A DNA stretch of 64,000 nt from Mangrovibacter plantisponsor (GTDB lineage Bacteria > Pseudomonadota > Gammaproteobacteria > Enterobacterales > Enterobacteriaceae). Of this stretch, positions 1 through 8,269 are shown piece after piece. The notes under the pieces are model-generated. The model searched no databases. It was not told where the DNA came from and saw nothing but the letters and a program-made list of their open reading frames with translations. Each line of letters starts with the position of its first letter. The first letter of the stretch is position 1. The stretch is taken from NCBI RefSeq assembly GCF_003182475.1, contig NZ_QGTS01000008.1, forward strand, positions 186,001 through 250,000. Direction: 5' to 3'. The translations under genes were made by a program, and so were the position numbers.

Positions 1-501
1 AGTCATCACTATCAGTGCAGCTTTAGACGCACCATAGGCTGACTTCCCGGGGTTACCATCCTCGCCTGCCGTTGAAGCAATATTCACAATACTGCCGCGC
101 TTATTTCTTACCATCAGTTTGCTGATGTACTGGCTGAATAAGTAAACAGAAAAGAAGTTCACCTCAAACTGCTGGCGCAACTGTGTCTCACTGGTCATCT
201 GAAACAGGCTGTTGAGCGTGATACCCGCATTATTTACCAGAGCGTCAATCGGCCGCTTGTCAGCCATAATTTGTTTAACCGCCAGTTTCATCGCGCTGGT
301 GTCGGTCATATCAAAGAACAGTGGGATGATTTGCACACCGTAACGTTCTGCCGTCAGTGCCAGTGACGCGATATGCTCACTGTCTTCTTCACGCGCGTGG
401 GCATAAATGGTGGCGCCATTGGCGGCGAATACATCAACCATTGCCCGGCCCATGCCGCGCCGGGTGCCTGTAATAATTACCGTCTTCCCTTGCAAAAACA
501 T
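1..501 (-). CDS. Short-chain dehydrogenase/reductase (partial, 3' end outside window)
   Basis: The first 167 residues are visible; the gene runs off the left edge. Near the N-terminus is a Rossmann nucleotide motif (TGTRRGMGR), then NNAG around residue 90 and the catalytic YGASK near the window edge. These are hallmarks of classical SDRs such as 3-oxoacyl-ACP reductases (FabG-like). ATG at 501 follows GGAGG, 16 bases after the stop of the next SDR, so the two are cotranscribed. The neighbouring acyl carrier protein suggests an ACP-bound 3-ketoacyl substrate, possibly making the hydroxyacyl group of a sugar side chain. The SDR class is secure; the substrate is inference. Confidence 0.85.
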   Translation of the reverse strand, partial: MFLQGKTVIITGTRRGMGRAMVDVFAANGATIYAHAREEDSEHIASLALTAERYGVQIIPLFFDMTDTSAMKLAVKQIMADKRPIDALVNNAGITLNSLFQMTSETQLRQQFEVNFFSVYLFSQYISKLMVRNKRGSIVNIASTAGEDGNPGKSAYGASKAALIVMT

Positions 502-517
502 GAATAAATCCTCCGGG

Positions 518-1261
518 TTATGCCATGCCGCCATCAATACGAATTGTCTGCCCGGTAACATAACTGGCGGCATCGCTCGCCAGCCACACCAGCACATTGG
601 CAACCTCTTCCGGCAACCCTAACCGCTTCAGTTCACAACGGCTTAACTGCCGGGACATCGCCTCTTCAGGTAAGTCTTCAGTCATGGCGGTTTTGATTAC
701 ACCGGGCGCAACCGCATTAACCCGGATCCCCTGCGGGCCGAGTTCCATAGACAGTGTTTTGGTCGCAGCAAGCCACGCAGCTTTGGAGGCAGCATAGGCC
801 AGTTGCCCACTGTTGCCATCCAGCGCCGAAATGCTGGAGATATTGATAATGCTGCCACGCTTATTCCGTAGCATCAGGCGGGTCATATACTGCGTAAAAG
901 CAATTTGCCCAAAGAAGTTAATCGCAAATGTCTTTTGTAACTGCGCCTGTGTCATCATGGGGAATAACGCATCAAAATTAGCCCCCGCGATGTTAACCAA
1001 TATATCTACGGGAACTTTACTTTTCTGAATGACGCCTGCCGCCTGCTTGATTGCCGTATCATCCAGTAAATCGAAAATAACTGGTGTGATAGTGACGTGA
1101 CAGACTTCAGCGAGCGCAGCCATATCTGCAAAAAATTGTGTATCCTCGTGCTGACAACAGGCGAATACATTCGCCCCCTGCTTTGCAAAAGCTTCAACGG
1201 TTGCTCTACCAATACCTTGTAAGGCACCGGTAATTACTGCATGTTTACCAGCCAGTAGCAT
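518..1261 (-). CDS. Short-chain dehydrogenase/reductase, FabG-like
   Basis: This 247-residue protein is a full-length classical SDR. It has the cofactor motif TGALQGIGR near residue 12, an N(I)AG motif near 90, a catalytic serine around 140 and YAASK near 155, and ends with VTGQTIRIDGG, typical of FabG-like enzymes. It is a paralogue of the SDR just downstream and follows the acyl carrier protein gene by 18 bases. Two FabG-like reductases beside an ACP in a flagellin-modification island resemble the Pseudomonas syringae viosamine island, where a 3-hydroxybutyryl-type chain is attached to an amino sugar. Role assignment is by context. Confidence 0.85.
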   Translation of the reverse strand: MLLAGKHAVITGALQGIGRATVEAFAKQGANVFACCQHEDTQFFADMAALAEVCHVTITPVIFDLLDDTAIKQAAGVIQKSKVPVDILVNIAGANFDALFPMMTQAQLQKTFAINFFGQIAFTQYMTRLMLRNKRGSIINISSISALDGNSGQLAYAASKAAWLAATKTLSMELGPQGIRVNAVAPGVIKTAMTEDLPEEAMSRQLSRCELKRLGLPEEVANVLVWLASDAASYVTGQTIRIDGGMA

Positions 1262-1279
1262 GTGACACGCTCCCGTTTA

Positions 1280-1519
1280 TCAGGCAATTTCGACATCGTA
1301 TTTCTGCAGAATTTCTTTCCCTTTCTCCCAGGAGGAGAAATCGATGATGTCATCGGTATCCATCATGATGTCGAAAGCATCTTCCAGCGCGGCAATCATG
1401 GTCATATGCCCCACTGAATCCCAGGCTGGCGTATCCTGGTATTTGTAGCCTGGTAGCATTTCCTCTGTGACTTCAAAAGTTTCAATAAAGATGCTGTTGT
1501 ACTTCGCCAGATTGCTCAT
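1280..1519 (-). CDS. Acyl carrier protein of the sugar-modification island
   Basis: A 79-residue acidic protein with the phosphopantetheine attachment motif DSVGHM near residue 34 (the serine would carry the prosthetic group). Size and helix pattern are those of a stand-alone acyl carrier protein. It lies between a FabG-like SDR and a PglD-type acyltransferase in a same-strand series, so it probably carries the acyl chain that is reduced by the SDRs and then passed to an amino sugar. It is not the housekeeping AcpP, whose motif context (ADSLD) differs. The specific acyl group is unknown. Confidence 0.85.
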   Translation of the reverse strand: MSNLAKYNSIFIETFEVTEEMLPGYKYQDTPAWDSVGHMTMIAALEDAFDIMMDTDDIIDFSSWEKGKEILQKYDVEIA

Positions 1520-1540
1520 GGTTAACTCCTGAAAAATGAC

Positions 1541-2194
1541 TCACCGCTGTGGTGAAGATTTAAAAACTTTGCCCTGATCATTGTTGCGCATGGCGCGTGC
1601 CGGGTTTCCCAGCACAATCGTGGACTCACTCACCGGGTTAAAAACTGCCGACCCCATTCCGATAATCGCGTCATGCCCTATCGCGGTTTTCTCTTTGATG
1701 GCGCTGTTCATGCCAATAAACACACGGTCCCCGGTAATGCAGCCACCAGCCAGCATCACCTGGCTTGATACCACACAGTGCTGCCCTATTTTTGTGTCAT
1801 GCCCAACACAGGCTCTTGGCTGAACTAATGAATTTCGCCCCAGAACGACATTGCAGGAAATAAAAGCGCCGGTGCACACAATGCACCCTGCCTCAATCAC
1901 CGTAGTCTGAGGGACAAACACATCCGGGTGGATCAATGTAGCCAGTTGAAAATCAGCACTGAGTTTGTCTGCTAACTGATGACGCAAAGACGGCTCACCC
2001 AGCGCGATAATAATTTCTGTCTCTGTGGGGATATCGCCAAAACGCAAGACCTTGCTGCCATTGACCTGTTGCTCTGCGGTCACATCATCAATAAAGAACA
2101 CGGAAGACCAACGGCCTGTGCGCGCATTGATTTGTAACGCAAGTTCCCGCACTTCTCGCCCCAAACCACCGGCGCCATAGATACCCAGATTCAT
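1541..2194 (-). CDS. PglD/NeuD-family sugar O/N-acyltransferase
   Basis: A 217-residue protein with an N-terminal Rossmann-like sugar-nucleotide binding half (GIYGAGGLGREV) and a C-terminal left-handed beta-helix of hexapeptide repeats from about residue 95. The motif CVGHDTKIG contains the histidine that acts as general base in PglD-type enzymes. It ends with NPAR, usual for this family. It overlaps the upstream aminotransferase by 4 bases (ATGA), implying translational coupling. The expected reaction is transfer of an acyl group, probably from the adjacent ACP, to the amine made by the aminotransferase. Confidence 0.85.
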   Translation of the reverse strand: MNLGIYGAGGLGREVRELALQINARTGRWSSVFFIDDVTAEQQVNGSKVLRFGDIPTETEIIIALGEPSLRHQLADKLSADFQLATLIHPDVFVPQTTVIEAGCIVCTGAFISCNVVLGRNSLVQPRACVGHDTKIGQHCVVSSQVMLAGGCITGDRVFIGMNSAIKEKTAIGHDAIIGMGSAVFNPVSESTIVLGNPARAMRNNDQGKVFKSSPQR

Positions 2195-3351
2195 AACGTG
2201 TGCCCTGTTGAATGCACTGCCGGGTCACTGGCACAACTAATATGAGCAGCCTGACGTAATACAGCGACCACCCGGTACTGATCTTCGTGGGTGAGATCCG
2301 GGTAGATGGGCAGGCACAAAATGCGGGCAGCGATATCTTCCGCAACTGGCATACGGCCCGGTTGAGCAGAAGGCAAATGCCGGTACATCGAAAAAGAGCT
2401 TATCAGTGGGTAGAAATAGCGACGACTATAGATATTTTCCGCCTTGAGCGCATCGTAAAGCGCGTCGCGGCTTACAGGGAAATCAGGAGCAACCAGTACA
2501 GGGAAGTAAGCATGATTCCATTCAACGTTAGCCGGTGCATTAAAAACACTCAGGCCGGGAATAGTTTCGAGCGCATCACAATAACGCTGATGAATGGCTG
2601 CACGCTGCGCTAGCGCGGCGTCAATATGGTTCAGTTGAACTAACCCAAAAGCGGCCTGCACCTCATTCATTTTAGCGTTGATGCCAGGTGCAACGACTGT
2701 GGTCTCATCTGCAAAGCCGAAGTTTTTCAAATAATCAATCCGTGCTTTCATCCGTGCATCAGGGCAGATGATTGCACCGCCTTCAAAGGTGTTAAACACT
2801 TTGGTGGCGTGAAAGCTGAGAATAGACAAGTCGCCACAACGCAGGATACTTTCGCCATCTTTTTTCACCCCAAAGGCGTGGGCTGCGTCGTAAATCACTT
2901 TCAGCCCCCAGGCGTCAGCAATTGACTGGATTTTGTCCACATTACAGGGGATACCGTAGCAATGAACCGGTAAGATGGCAGTCGTTTGCGGTGTGATTAA
3001 TGCTTCAATTTTTGCCGGGTCAATATTGCAGGTGATGGGGTCTATATCTGCAAAGACCGGGGTCAGGCCATTCCACAGCAACGTATGGGAGGTCGCCACA
3101 AAAGAATAAGGCGTTGTGATAACCTCACCACTGATACGCAATGCCTGGAGCGCCGTCAGCAAAGCTAACGTTCCGTTAGAAAACAGGCACAGGTGCGATA
3201 CACCCAGATACTCTGCCAGTGCCGATTCCAGTTGCTGATGAAAAGTACCACCATTGGTGAGGTAGCGGTTTTCCCAGATTTTTTCCAGGTAAGGCGTAAA
3301 CTCCTCCAAAGGAGGTAACAGCGGGCTGGTAACAAAAATATTCTTATTCAT
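2191..3351 (-). CDS. DegT/DnrJ/EryC1 PLP-dependent sugar aminotransferase (VioA/FdtB-like)
   Basis: A 386-residue enzyme. DAAHAFG near residue 185 supplies the PLP-contacting aspartate, and the Schiff-base lysine sits in SFHATKVFNTFEGG near residue 210, a signature of dTDP-keto-sugar aminotransferases such as VioA, FdtB and QdtB. It would convert a dTDP-keto-6-deoxyhexose to the amino sugar, which the coupled PglD-like enzyme then acylates. No sugar-nucleotide dehydratase is in the window, so the keto sugar must come from genes elsewhere (rmlAB or similar). The regiochemistry (C3 or C4 amine) cannot be told from sequence alone. Confidence 0.87.
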   Translation of the reverse strand: MNKNIFVTSPLLPPLEEFTPYLEKIWENRYLTNGGTFHQQLESALAEYLGVSHLCLFSNGTLALLTALQALRISGEVITTPYSFVATSHTLLWNGLTPVFADIDPITCNIDPAKIEALITPQTTAILPVHCYGIPCNVDKIQSIADAWGLKVIYDAAHAFGVKKDGESILRCGDLSILSFHATKVFNTFEGGAIICPDARMKARIDYLKNFGFADETTVVAPGINAKMNEVQAAFGLVQLNHIDAALAQRAAIHQRYCDALETIPGLSVFNAPANVEWNHAYFPVLVAPDFPVSRDALYDALKAENIYSRRYFYPLISSFSMYRHLPSAQPGRMPVAEDIAARILCLPIYPDLTHEDQYRVVAVLRQAAHISCASDPAVHSTGHTL

Positions 3352-3368
3352 GATGTTCTACCTCAGCC

Positions 3369-6300
3369 TTACAACGTCGGGGCCGCTATTAGTTCACTGA
3401 ACGTAAAAGAATGAGCAGGAACGCCCTGGCGATACAACTGCCACACCTGGTTCAACACCTCGCCCAGCATCACACCAGTTTCATGGCGTTGCTGGCTCAG
3501 TGCCCATACACGCTCACGTAATTCGCGGCGAAGCCTGGCAAGCTCATTTGTTCGCCCTTTCCACTCAAGGGCTTTTTTCTGGTAATCATCAACAGAATCA
3601 GCAATAAAAGACTGTAGATTATAGCCTTGCATGATATCCACACCCTGGCGAGCAGCCATGGTTTCACCCGCAAGTGTTAATGTCGGTACACCCATCCAGG
3701 CCGCATGGTTGGTTGTTGTACCACCGGTATAAGGGAACGCATCCAACAACAAATCCACTTCACTGTGCATTGCCAGAAATTCTTTCATTGGCACTTTTTC
3801 GCGGAAAACTAACTGCGATGGGTTCACACCTTCGCGCATAAAACGCTGAGTGAAGTCATCAATCATTGACTGGCCAGACATAAACGCAATTAGCATCTTG
3901 CTGTCCGGTGCCGCTTTAAGAATACCCGCCCAGCAGGCAATAACCGGCTGGCTGAGTTTCATCGGCCGGTTAAAACTGGCAAAGGTAAAGAACCCGTTTC
4001 TGGCAAAAGGCGGTTCACTCACCGCAGGGCTGTCAAGCTCTGGGGTAAACTGTGTTGGGAAAGGAACATACAGCAATTTTTCAGTGAACTGGCTGTCAAG
4101 GAAACCTGCGGGAGCAATACCCGGGCTGATGATTCGATAATCAATTTCCTTAAGCCCACTGGTGCCCGGGTAGCCTATCCAGGTCATCTGCACCGGTGCC
4201 GGGCGCATGGCGAACACAGGCAGGCGGTTAAATGCTGTATGGCCAGACAAATCAATCAGGATATCAATTTCATCGTTTTTAATTATCTCAGCCAGCTCGC
4301 GGTGGCTGTTTTTGATTACTGAACGAAACGCTACGGTACCTGTTGCCAGGCGATCCGTCATCTCATCTTGATGAGGCGAAGTGTTGTAGGCATAAACATC
4401 AAATTTACTGCGATCCAGGCTTTCCCAGAATGGCAGCAGGAAATATGCCACTGGGTGCTTACGGAAATCACCGGAAACGAAACCAACACGCAAGCGCTCA
4501 TGCTGCGGATGTGTACTGTGGCTCTCTGGCTTAATATTTTGCTTACGCATCCAGTCATAGACGTGTTGCCCATAGGACAGGTGCGTTTTATAGAGTTCAC
4601 CAGGCGACACTTCTGCACGGTGTGCCAGTTCAAACAGTAATGACGTCCAGGTATCGAAATTATACTTGTTCAACTCCAGCGCTTTGCGTAATAACGCTAT
4701 CGCTTCTTCTGTTTTCAGTACAGAGGTACTCACAGAAGCTTTATTCACATAGATAGTTTCATTTTTATCATCCAGCGCCAGTGCTTGTTCATAGCAATAG
4801 TTGGCAAGGTCTGAACGGTTCACCAGCGAATGGAGTTTACCCAGCAAATCCCAGGCCGAAATGCTGCGCTTGTTGTTGCGCAGCACCGCACGCATGATTC
4901 GCCCACACAGCCAATAATTTTTACGGCGGACCAAAAATATGCCCAAGTCTGCATACAACTTCCAACTGGCGGGTTGCATAGCAATCGCCCGGTAAACTGC
5001 ATTAAAACCCGGTTCTTTATTGAAGGTGCGTAAGTAAAAATCTTCCAATAAATACAAGGCGTGAACTTTATTGGGATTGTCTTCAACCAGTGAAAGATAA
5101 AGTTGTTCTGCCTGTACATACTGCCCGGCGTCAACTAACGCTTTGGCTTTTTTCTCAGTTGCCGGTGCGACAGGTTGCAGGTCTGGCTGTACCGCGCGCG
5201 GATTTTCTCTGCTGAGCTTTTGTTGCGCCTCATCCAGAAATCCACCTTGTTCTGGTGCTGCGGAGAACAGAATAATGGCACTGACCATACGGATACGATG
5301 CATGTCATCAGAAACGGCAAGCAGTGACTGTAAATAACGCTGCCAGGCAAAAGGCTGGGCACTGAATATGCCTTTATAGCGCAAAGCATCGTGCAGGCTT
5401 GCTGATTGCGCCGTTACCGACAAATCGCCTTCTGCCAACCAGCTACGTTCATCTTCCGTGAGCGATACCGGTTCATTCCACATGTTTATTGGCAACGGAT
5501 TTTGCCAGCCAGGCACAACAGCCAGTTGAGCCGTTTTTGTCAGTGGTTTTGGCTCAAAACCGGGACGGCGGAAATGCAGGCCCGGAACACCTTTTTCGAA
5601 TAAAGCATTCAGTGAGCGGCCCAGGTCTTCACGATGGATATAGAGCGGATTATCTTCCGGCACATCTGGCAGGCGAATTTGTTGCCATACTTGCTCAAGG
5701 GTGATACTCAGCGGCCAGGCTTCCCCCATGATATCCAGTACAGACAACGTATTTTCATCATTAATTGTAATGGGGGTATCATCATGGATACGAACCGCAG
5801 TACAAACGTCGTAACCTTCCATTATGCGGCGGAAGCTGCCCGCCCAACGCATCTCCATCAGCCGCGCTTTATCCGGGAAAACTGCCATGCCTTCAGTCTG
5901 GGAGCTGTGGCCCAGAACGCTGTACCGCTTACTGCGCTGGCAGGCAAAATCCAGGTACTGCTGGCTGAGGATCTTATGGGGCTGAGGGCAAATCGCAGAC
6001 AGCATTTGCGCTGTCTGGGAACCATAATGTTCAGGTAACTCAGTCCATGGTGCCAGGTCGCCCACATACCCCAACCCCATTTGGGTTACGCGCCCATGAT
6101 ATTCCAGAAAATATTGCCCTTCGTTCTGCCCGAGCAGGTAGTGATCAACCAGCATTTTATCTGAGTGATGCTTCGCTGCCTGTAAGGCATCCTCAACAGC
6201 CTGCCCAAGCGTTGTTGAACTGCTGGTCATGGAAAACCAGGCCAGCATGGCATGCATACAATCCTGTTGCTGGCTGGCATTGGTCGCCATCGCGGCATGC

Positions 6301-6812
6301 ATTTGTACCGCATCCCGGATGACTTCCTGGTTTTTCGCCCCCGGGTTGCACGACCATGCATGAGTAATCAACCCCTGGCTGGCAAGATGCGTCTGGCAAT
6401 ACGCCAGCACCTGGTCAATACGCTGGTTGCTGAGCAGGCTGAAAGTGCCATGAATAATGATGTAATCAAACTGGCCAATATATGTGGAAAGCAACTCTTC
6501 AAGGGAAGCGCTGCAAATGGACAAATTTGCAGGCCCACCCATGCGAGTAAGGATCTGCGTCTGTGATGTATTGAGATTCTCACAAGACAGTTCCACCCCA
6601 ACCCATGATGACTCAGGCCAGCGCGCTGCCTGGCTTGCAAGCCAGGCGCCGTCACCACACCCCAGTTCCAGCACACGGGCATTCACCGGAGCTACGGCAT
6701 CAAAACCATACAGCCATGCTACAGAGCCGATATAATCGGGTGCGCAGGATAACTCCAGCAGAGAGGTGCCTGACCCCTTGTTTACGGCGTTGTGCACAGC
6801 GTTTTCCTTCAT
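3369..6812 (-). CDS. Methyltransferase-TPR-OGT fusion, putative flagellin glycosyltransferase
   Basis: A 1147-residue multidomain protein. Residues 40-180 are a SAM-dependent methyltransferase (motif I VLELGCGDG at 47-55), followed by a segment resembling the methyltransferase regulatory domain. Around 560-740 are TPR-like helical repeats. From about 785 to the end is a GT41-type O-GlcNAc-transferase-like domain, with GDFRKHPVAYFLLPF, LSGHTAFNRLP and DAFPYTGGTTTNHAAWMG. OGT-like TPR enzymes next to fliC are known flagellin Ser/Thr O-glycosyltransferases. The fused methyltransferase could methylate the sugar, as in 2-O-methylated viosamine. It starts 146 bases from the fliC stop codon, with the fliC terminator between, so it has its own promoter, which I could not identify. 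Confidence 0.85.
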   Translation of the reverse strand: MKENAVHNAVNKGSGTSLLELSCAPDYIGSVAWLYGFDAVAPVNARVLELGCGDGAWLASQAARWPESSWVGVELSCENLNTSQTQILTRMGGPANLSICSASLEELLSTYIGQFDYIIIHGTFSLLSNQRIDQVLAYCQTHLASQGLITHAWSCNPGAKNQEVIRDAVQMHAAMATNASQQQDCMHAMLAWFSMTSSSTTLGQAVEDALQAAKHHSDKMLVDHYLLGQNEGQYFLEYHGRVTQMGLGYVGDLAPWTELPEHYGSQTAQMLSAICPQPHKILSQQYLDFACQRSKRYSVLGHSSQTEGMAVFPDKARLMEMRWAGSFRRIMEGYDVCTAVRIHDDTPITINDENTLSVLDIMGEAWPLSITLEQVWQQIRLPDVPEDNPLYIHREDLGRSLNALFEKGVPGLHFRRPGFEPKPLTKTAQLAVVPGWQNPLPINMWNEPVSLTEDERSWLAEGDLSVTAQSASLHDALRYKGIFSAQPFAWQRYLQSLLAVSDDMHRIRMVSAIILFSAAPEQGGFLDEAQQKLSRENPRAVQPDLQPVAPATEKKAKALVDAGQYVQAEQLYLSLVEDNPNKVHALYLLEDFYLRTFNKEPGFNAVYRAIAMQPASWKLYADLGIFLVRRKNYWLCGRIMRAVLRNNKRSISAWDLLGKLHSLVNRSDLANYCYEQALALDDKNETIYVNKASVSTSVLKTEEAIALLRKALELNKYNFDTWTSLLFELAHRAEVSPGELYKTHLSYGQHVYDWMRKQNIKPESHSTHPQHERLRVGFVSGDFRKHPVAYFLLPFWESLDRSKFDVYAYNTSPHQDEMTDRLATGTVAFRSVIKNSHRELAEIIKNDEIDILIDLSGHTAFNRLPVFAMRPAPVQMTWIGYPGTSGLKEIDYRIISPGIAPAGFLDSQFTEKLLYVPFPTQFTPELDSPAVSEPPFARNGFFTFASFNRPMKLSQPVIACWAGILKAAPDSKMLIAFMSGQSMIDDFTQRFMREGVNPSQLVFREKVPMKEFLAMHSEVDLLLDAFPYTGGTTTNHAAWMGVPTLTLAGETMAARQGVDIMQGYNLQSFIADSVDDYQKKALEWKGRTNELARLRRELRERVWALSQQRHETGVMLGEVLNQVWQLYRQGVPAHSFTFSELIAAPTL

Positions 6813-6912
6813 TTATTGATCTTTTGTTCACGATACAGGGCGAGGGCAAAATTAATGGCGGGAGAAAGCGGGCAATTTTCCTTTAATTCGCGGAATTTCA
6901 TTTAGCTGAGGC

Positions 6913-6940
6913 AAAAAAAAAGCCAACCCGAAGGTTGGCT
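6913..6940 (-). terminator. Rho-independent terminator of fliC
   Basis: A perfect 8-bp stem AGCCAACC/GGTTGGCT with a CGAA tetraloop (6921-6940) is followed on the minus strand by eight T residues. It lies just after the fliC stop and before the glycosyltransferase gene, so it separates the two transcription units. Confidence 0.92.
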
Positions 6941-6958
6941 TTTGATGTACTTTGATGC

Positions 6959-7858
6959 TTACTGCAGCAGTGACAGTGCAGTCTGCGGTACCTGGTTGGC
7001 TTTGGACAGCACGTTGGTACCAGCCTGTTGCAGAATCTGCGCACGGCTCATGTTAGACACTTCTGTCGCGTAGTCGGCATCCTGGATACGGGACTGTGCA
7101 GCAGACAGGTTGGTCACAGTGTCGTTCAGGTTGCTGATGGTAGAGTCGAAACGGTTCTGGATAGCACCGAGGTCAGAACGTTGGTTATCAACTGCTTTAA
7201 TCGCTTTATCGATATCAGCCAGAACAGTTGAAGACAGTACGTCGAAACCAGTGCTGTACACAGCTACAGAACGGTCGCCAGTAGAGATAGTCGCAGTAGT
7301 ACCAGTTGCAGCAGTAGTGGTTTCAGAACCAGCAGTTTCTGCACCCAGTTTGTTCCAGCTAGAGTTAGCATTGATGGTGATGGAGATGGTTTCACCGTCG
7401 TTTGCACCAACCTGGATACTGATGTCAGTGTCAGTAGTGTTGCCAGACAGCACTTTGATGCCGTTGAACTGAGTCTGCTGAGCAACACGGTTGATTTCAG
7501 TCAAACGTTGGTTAACTTCAGACTGAATTGAATCGATGTCAGAAGCAGAGTTCGTGCCGTTTGCAGCCTGAACTGCCAGCTCACGAATACGTTGTAAGTT
7601 GTTGTTTATCTCATCCAGAGAGCCTTCAGCTGTCTGAGCGATAGAGATACCGTCGTTTGCGTTACGAGCGGCCTGGGTCAGACCGTTGATGTTGGAGGTA
7701 AAGCGGTTTGCAATCGCTTCGCCAGCCGCATCGTCTTTAGCGCTGTTAATGCGCAGACCAGAGGACAGACGCTCGATAGCGGTGCTCAGTGCAGCCTGTG
7801 ATTTGTTCAGGTTGTTCTGAGTAGTCAATGACATCAGGTTAGTATTGATGACTGCCAT
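6959..7858 (-). CDS. fliC: Flagellin FliC (short form)
   Basis: A 299-residue flagellin. The N-terminal D0/D1 segment (residues 1-140, beginning MAVINTNLMSL) includes the TLR5-recognition helix LQRIRELAVQ near 90. The C-terminal D1/D0 segment (about 215-299) ends QTALSLLQ. Both are typical of enterobacterial flagellins. The central region is only about 75 residues, rich in Thr and Ser, so the outer D2/D3 domains of 498-residue E. coli FliC are mostly absent. The subunit is exported by the flagellar type III system and polymerises into the filament. A near-consensus sigma-28 promoter lies upstream. The Ser/Thr-rich variable part is a plausible target of the adjacent OGT-like enzyme. Confidence 0.97.
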   Translation of the reverse strand: MAVINTNLMSLTTQNNLNKSQAALSTAIERLSSGLRINSAKDDAAGEAIANRFTSNINGLTQAARNANDGISIAQTAEGSLDEINNNLQRIRELAVQAANGTNSASDIDSIQSEVNQRLTEINRVAQQTQFNGIKVLSGNTTDTDISIQVGANDGETISITINANSSWNKLGAETAGSETTTAATGTTATISTGDRSVAVYSTGFDVLSSTVLADIDKAIKAVDNQRSDLGAIQNRFDSTISNLNDTVTNLSAAQSRIQDADYATEVSNMSRAQILQQAGTNVLSKANQVPQTALSLLQ

Positions 7859-7931
7859 AATTATTTTCCTTCATGAAATTGGGTCTAGGTTCGGTGCCTA
7901 ACACTTGCGGCGTCTCTCACCGTCATCAAGG

Positions 7932-7958
7932 GTATCGGCGCACTGGCTGGCAACTTTA
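7932..7958 (-). promoter_or_regulatory. Sigma-28 (FliA) promoter of fliC
   Basis: On the minus strand, TAAAGTTG (7951-7958), an 11-base spacer, then GCCGATAC (7932-7939). This matches the class 3 flagellar consensus TAAAGTTT-N11-GCCGATAA at 14 of 16 positions. It lies about 75 bases before the fliC start codon. Confidence 0.93.
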
Positions 7959-8206
7959 GAAATTTAGATCAAAAAAATTCATAACATTGATTTATAAGTA
8001 TTTATTTAATTTAAATCACCGAACCATTACTATTTTCCTGCTAGGAATAATCCTGGAAAATTGACTGATAAATAACATAAGGGAAATTATTTTTTTCTTT
8101 AATATAGGTTCATACAGATTTATGATTTAGTAACTGGTCTGACAATCACTCTATAAGCCACCTTCCCTGCCTTCTTTTCTGCGCATTATTTTTCTTTTTC
8201 GTACTG
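7959..8206. other. AT-rich intergenic region between fliC and fliD promoters
   Basis: The 411-base gap between the divergent fliC and fliD genes holds the two sigma-28 promoters at its edges. The middle is AT-rich and I see no gene or further defined site in it. Confidence 0.6.
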
Positions 8207-8233
8207 TAAACTTTTCTCATTCGGTGCCGATAT
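8207..8233 (+). promoter_or_regulatory. Sigma-28 (FliA) promoter of fliDST
   Basis: TAAACTTT (8207-8214), an 11-base spacer, then GCCGATAT (8226-8233): 14 of 16 matches to the FliA consensus. It sits 36 bases before the fliD start codon and should drive fliD, fliS and fliT. Confidence 0.93.
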
Positions 8234-8269
8234 GAGTCAGGACGACCATTGATATAAAGGGAAAGACCA

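Noticed and set aside
6813-6912. Possible sigma-28 promoter for the OGT fusion (TAAAGGAA)
   Set aside because: No GCCGATAA-like element follows at 11 bases, so a FliA promoter is not supported.
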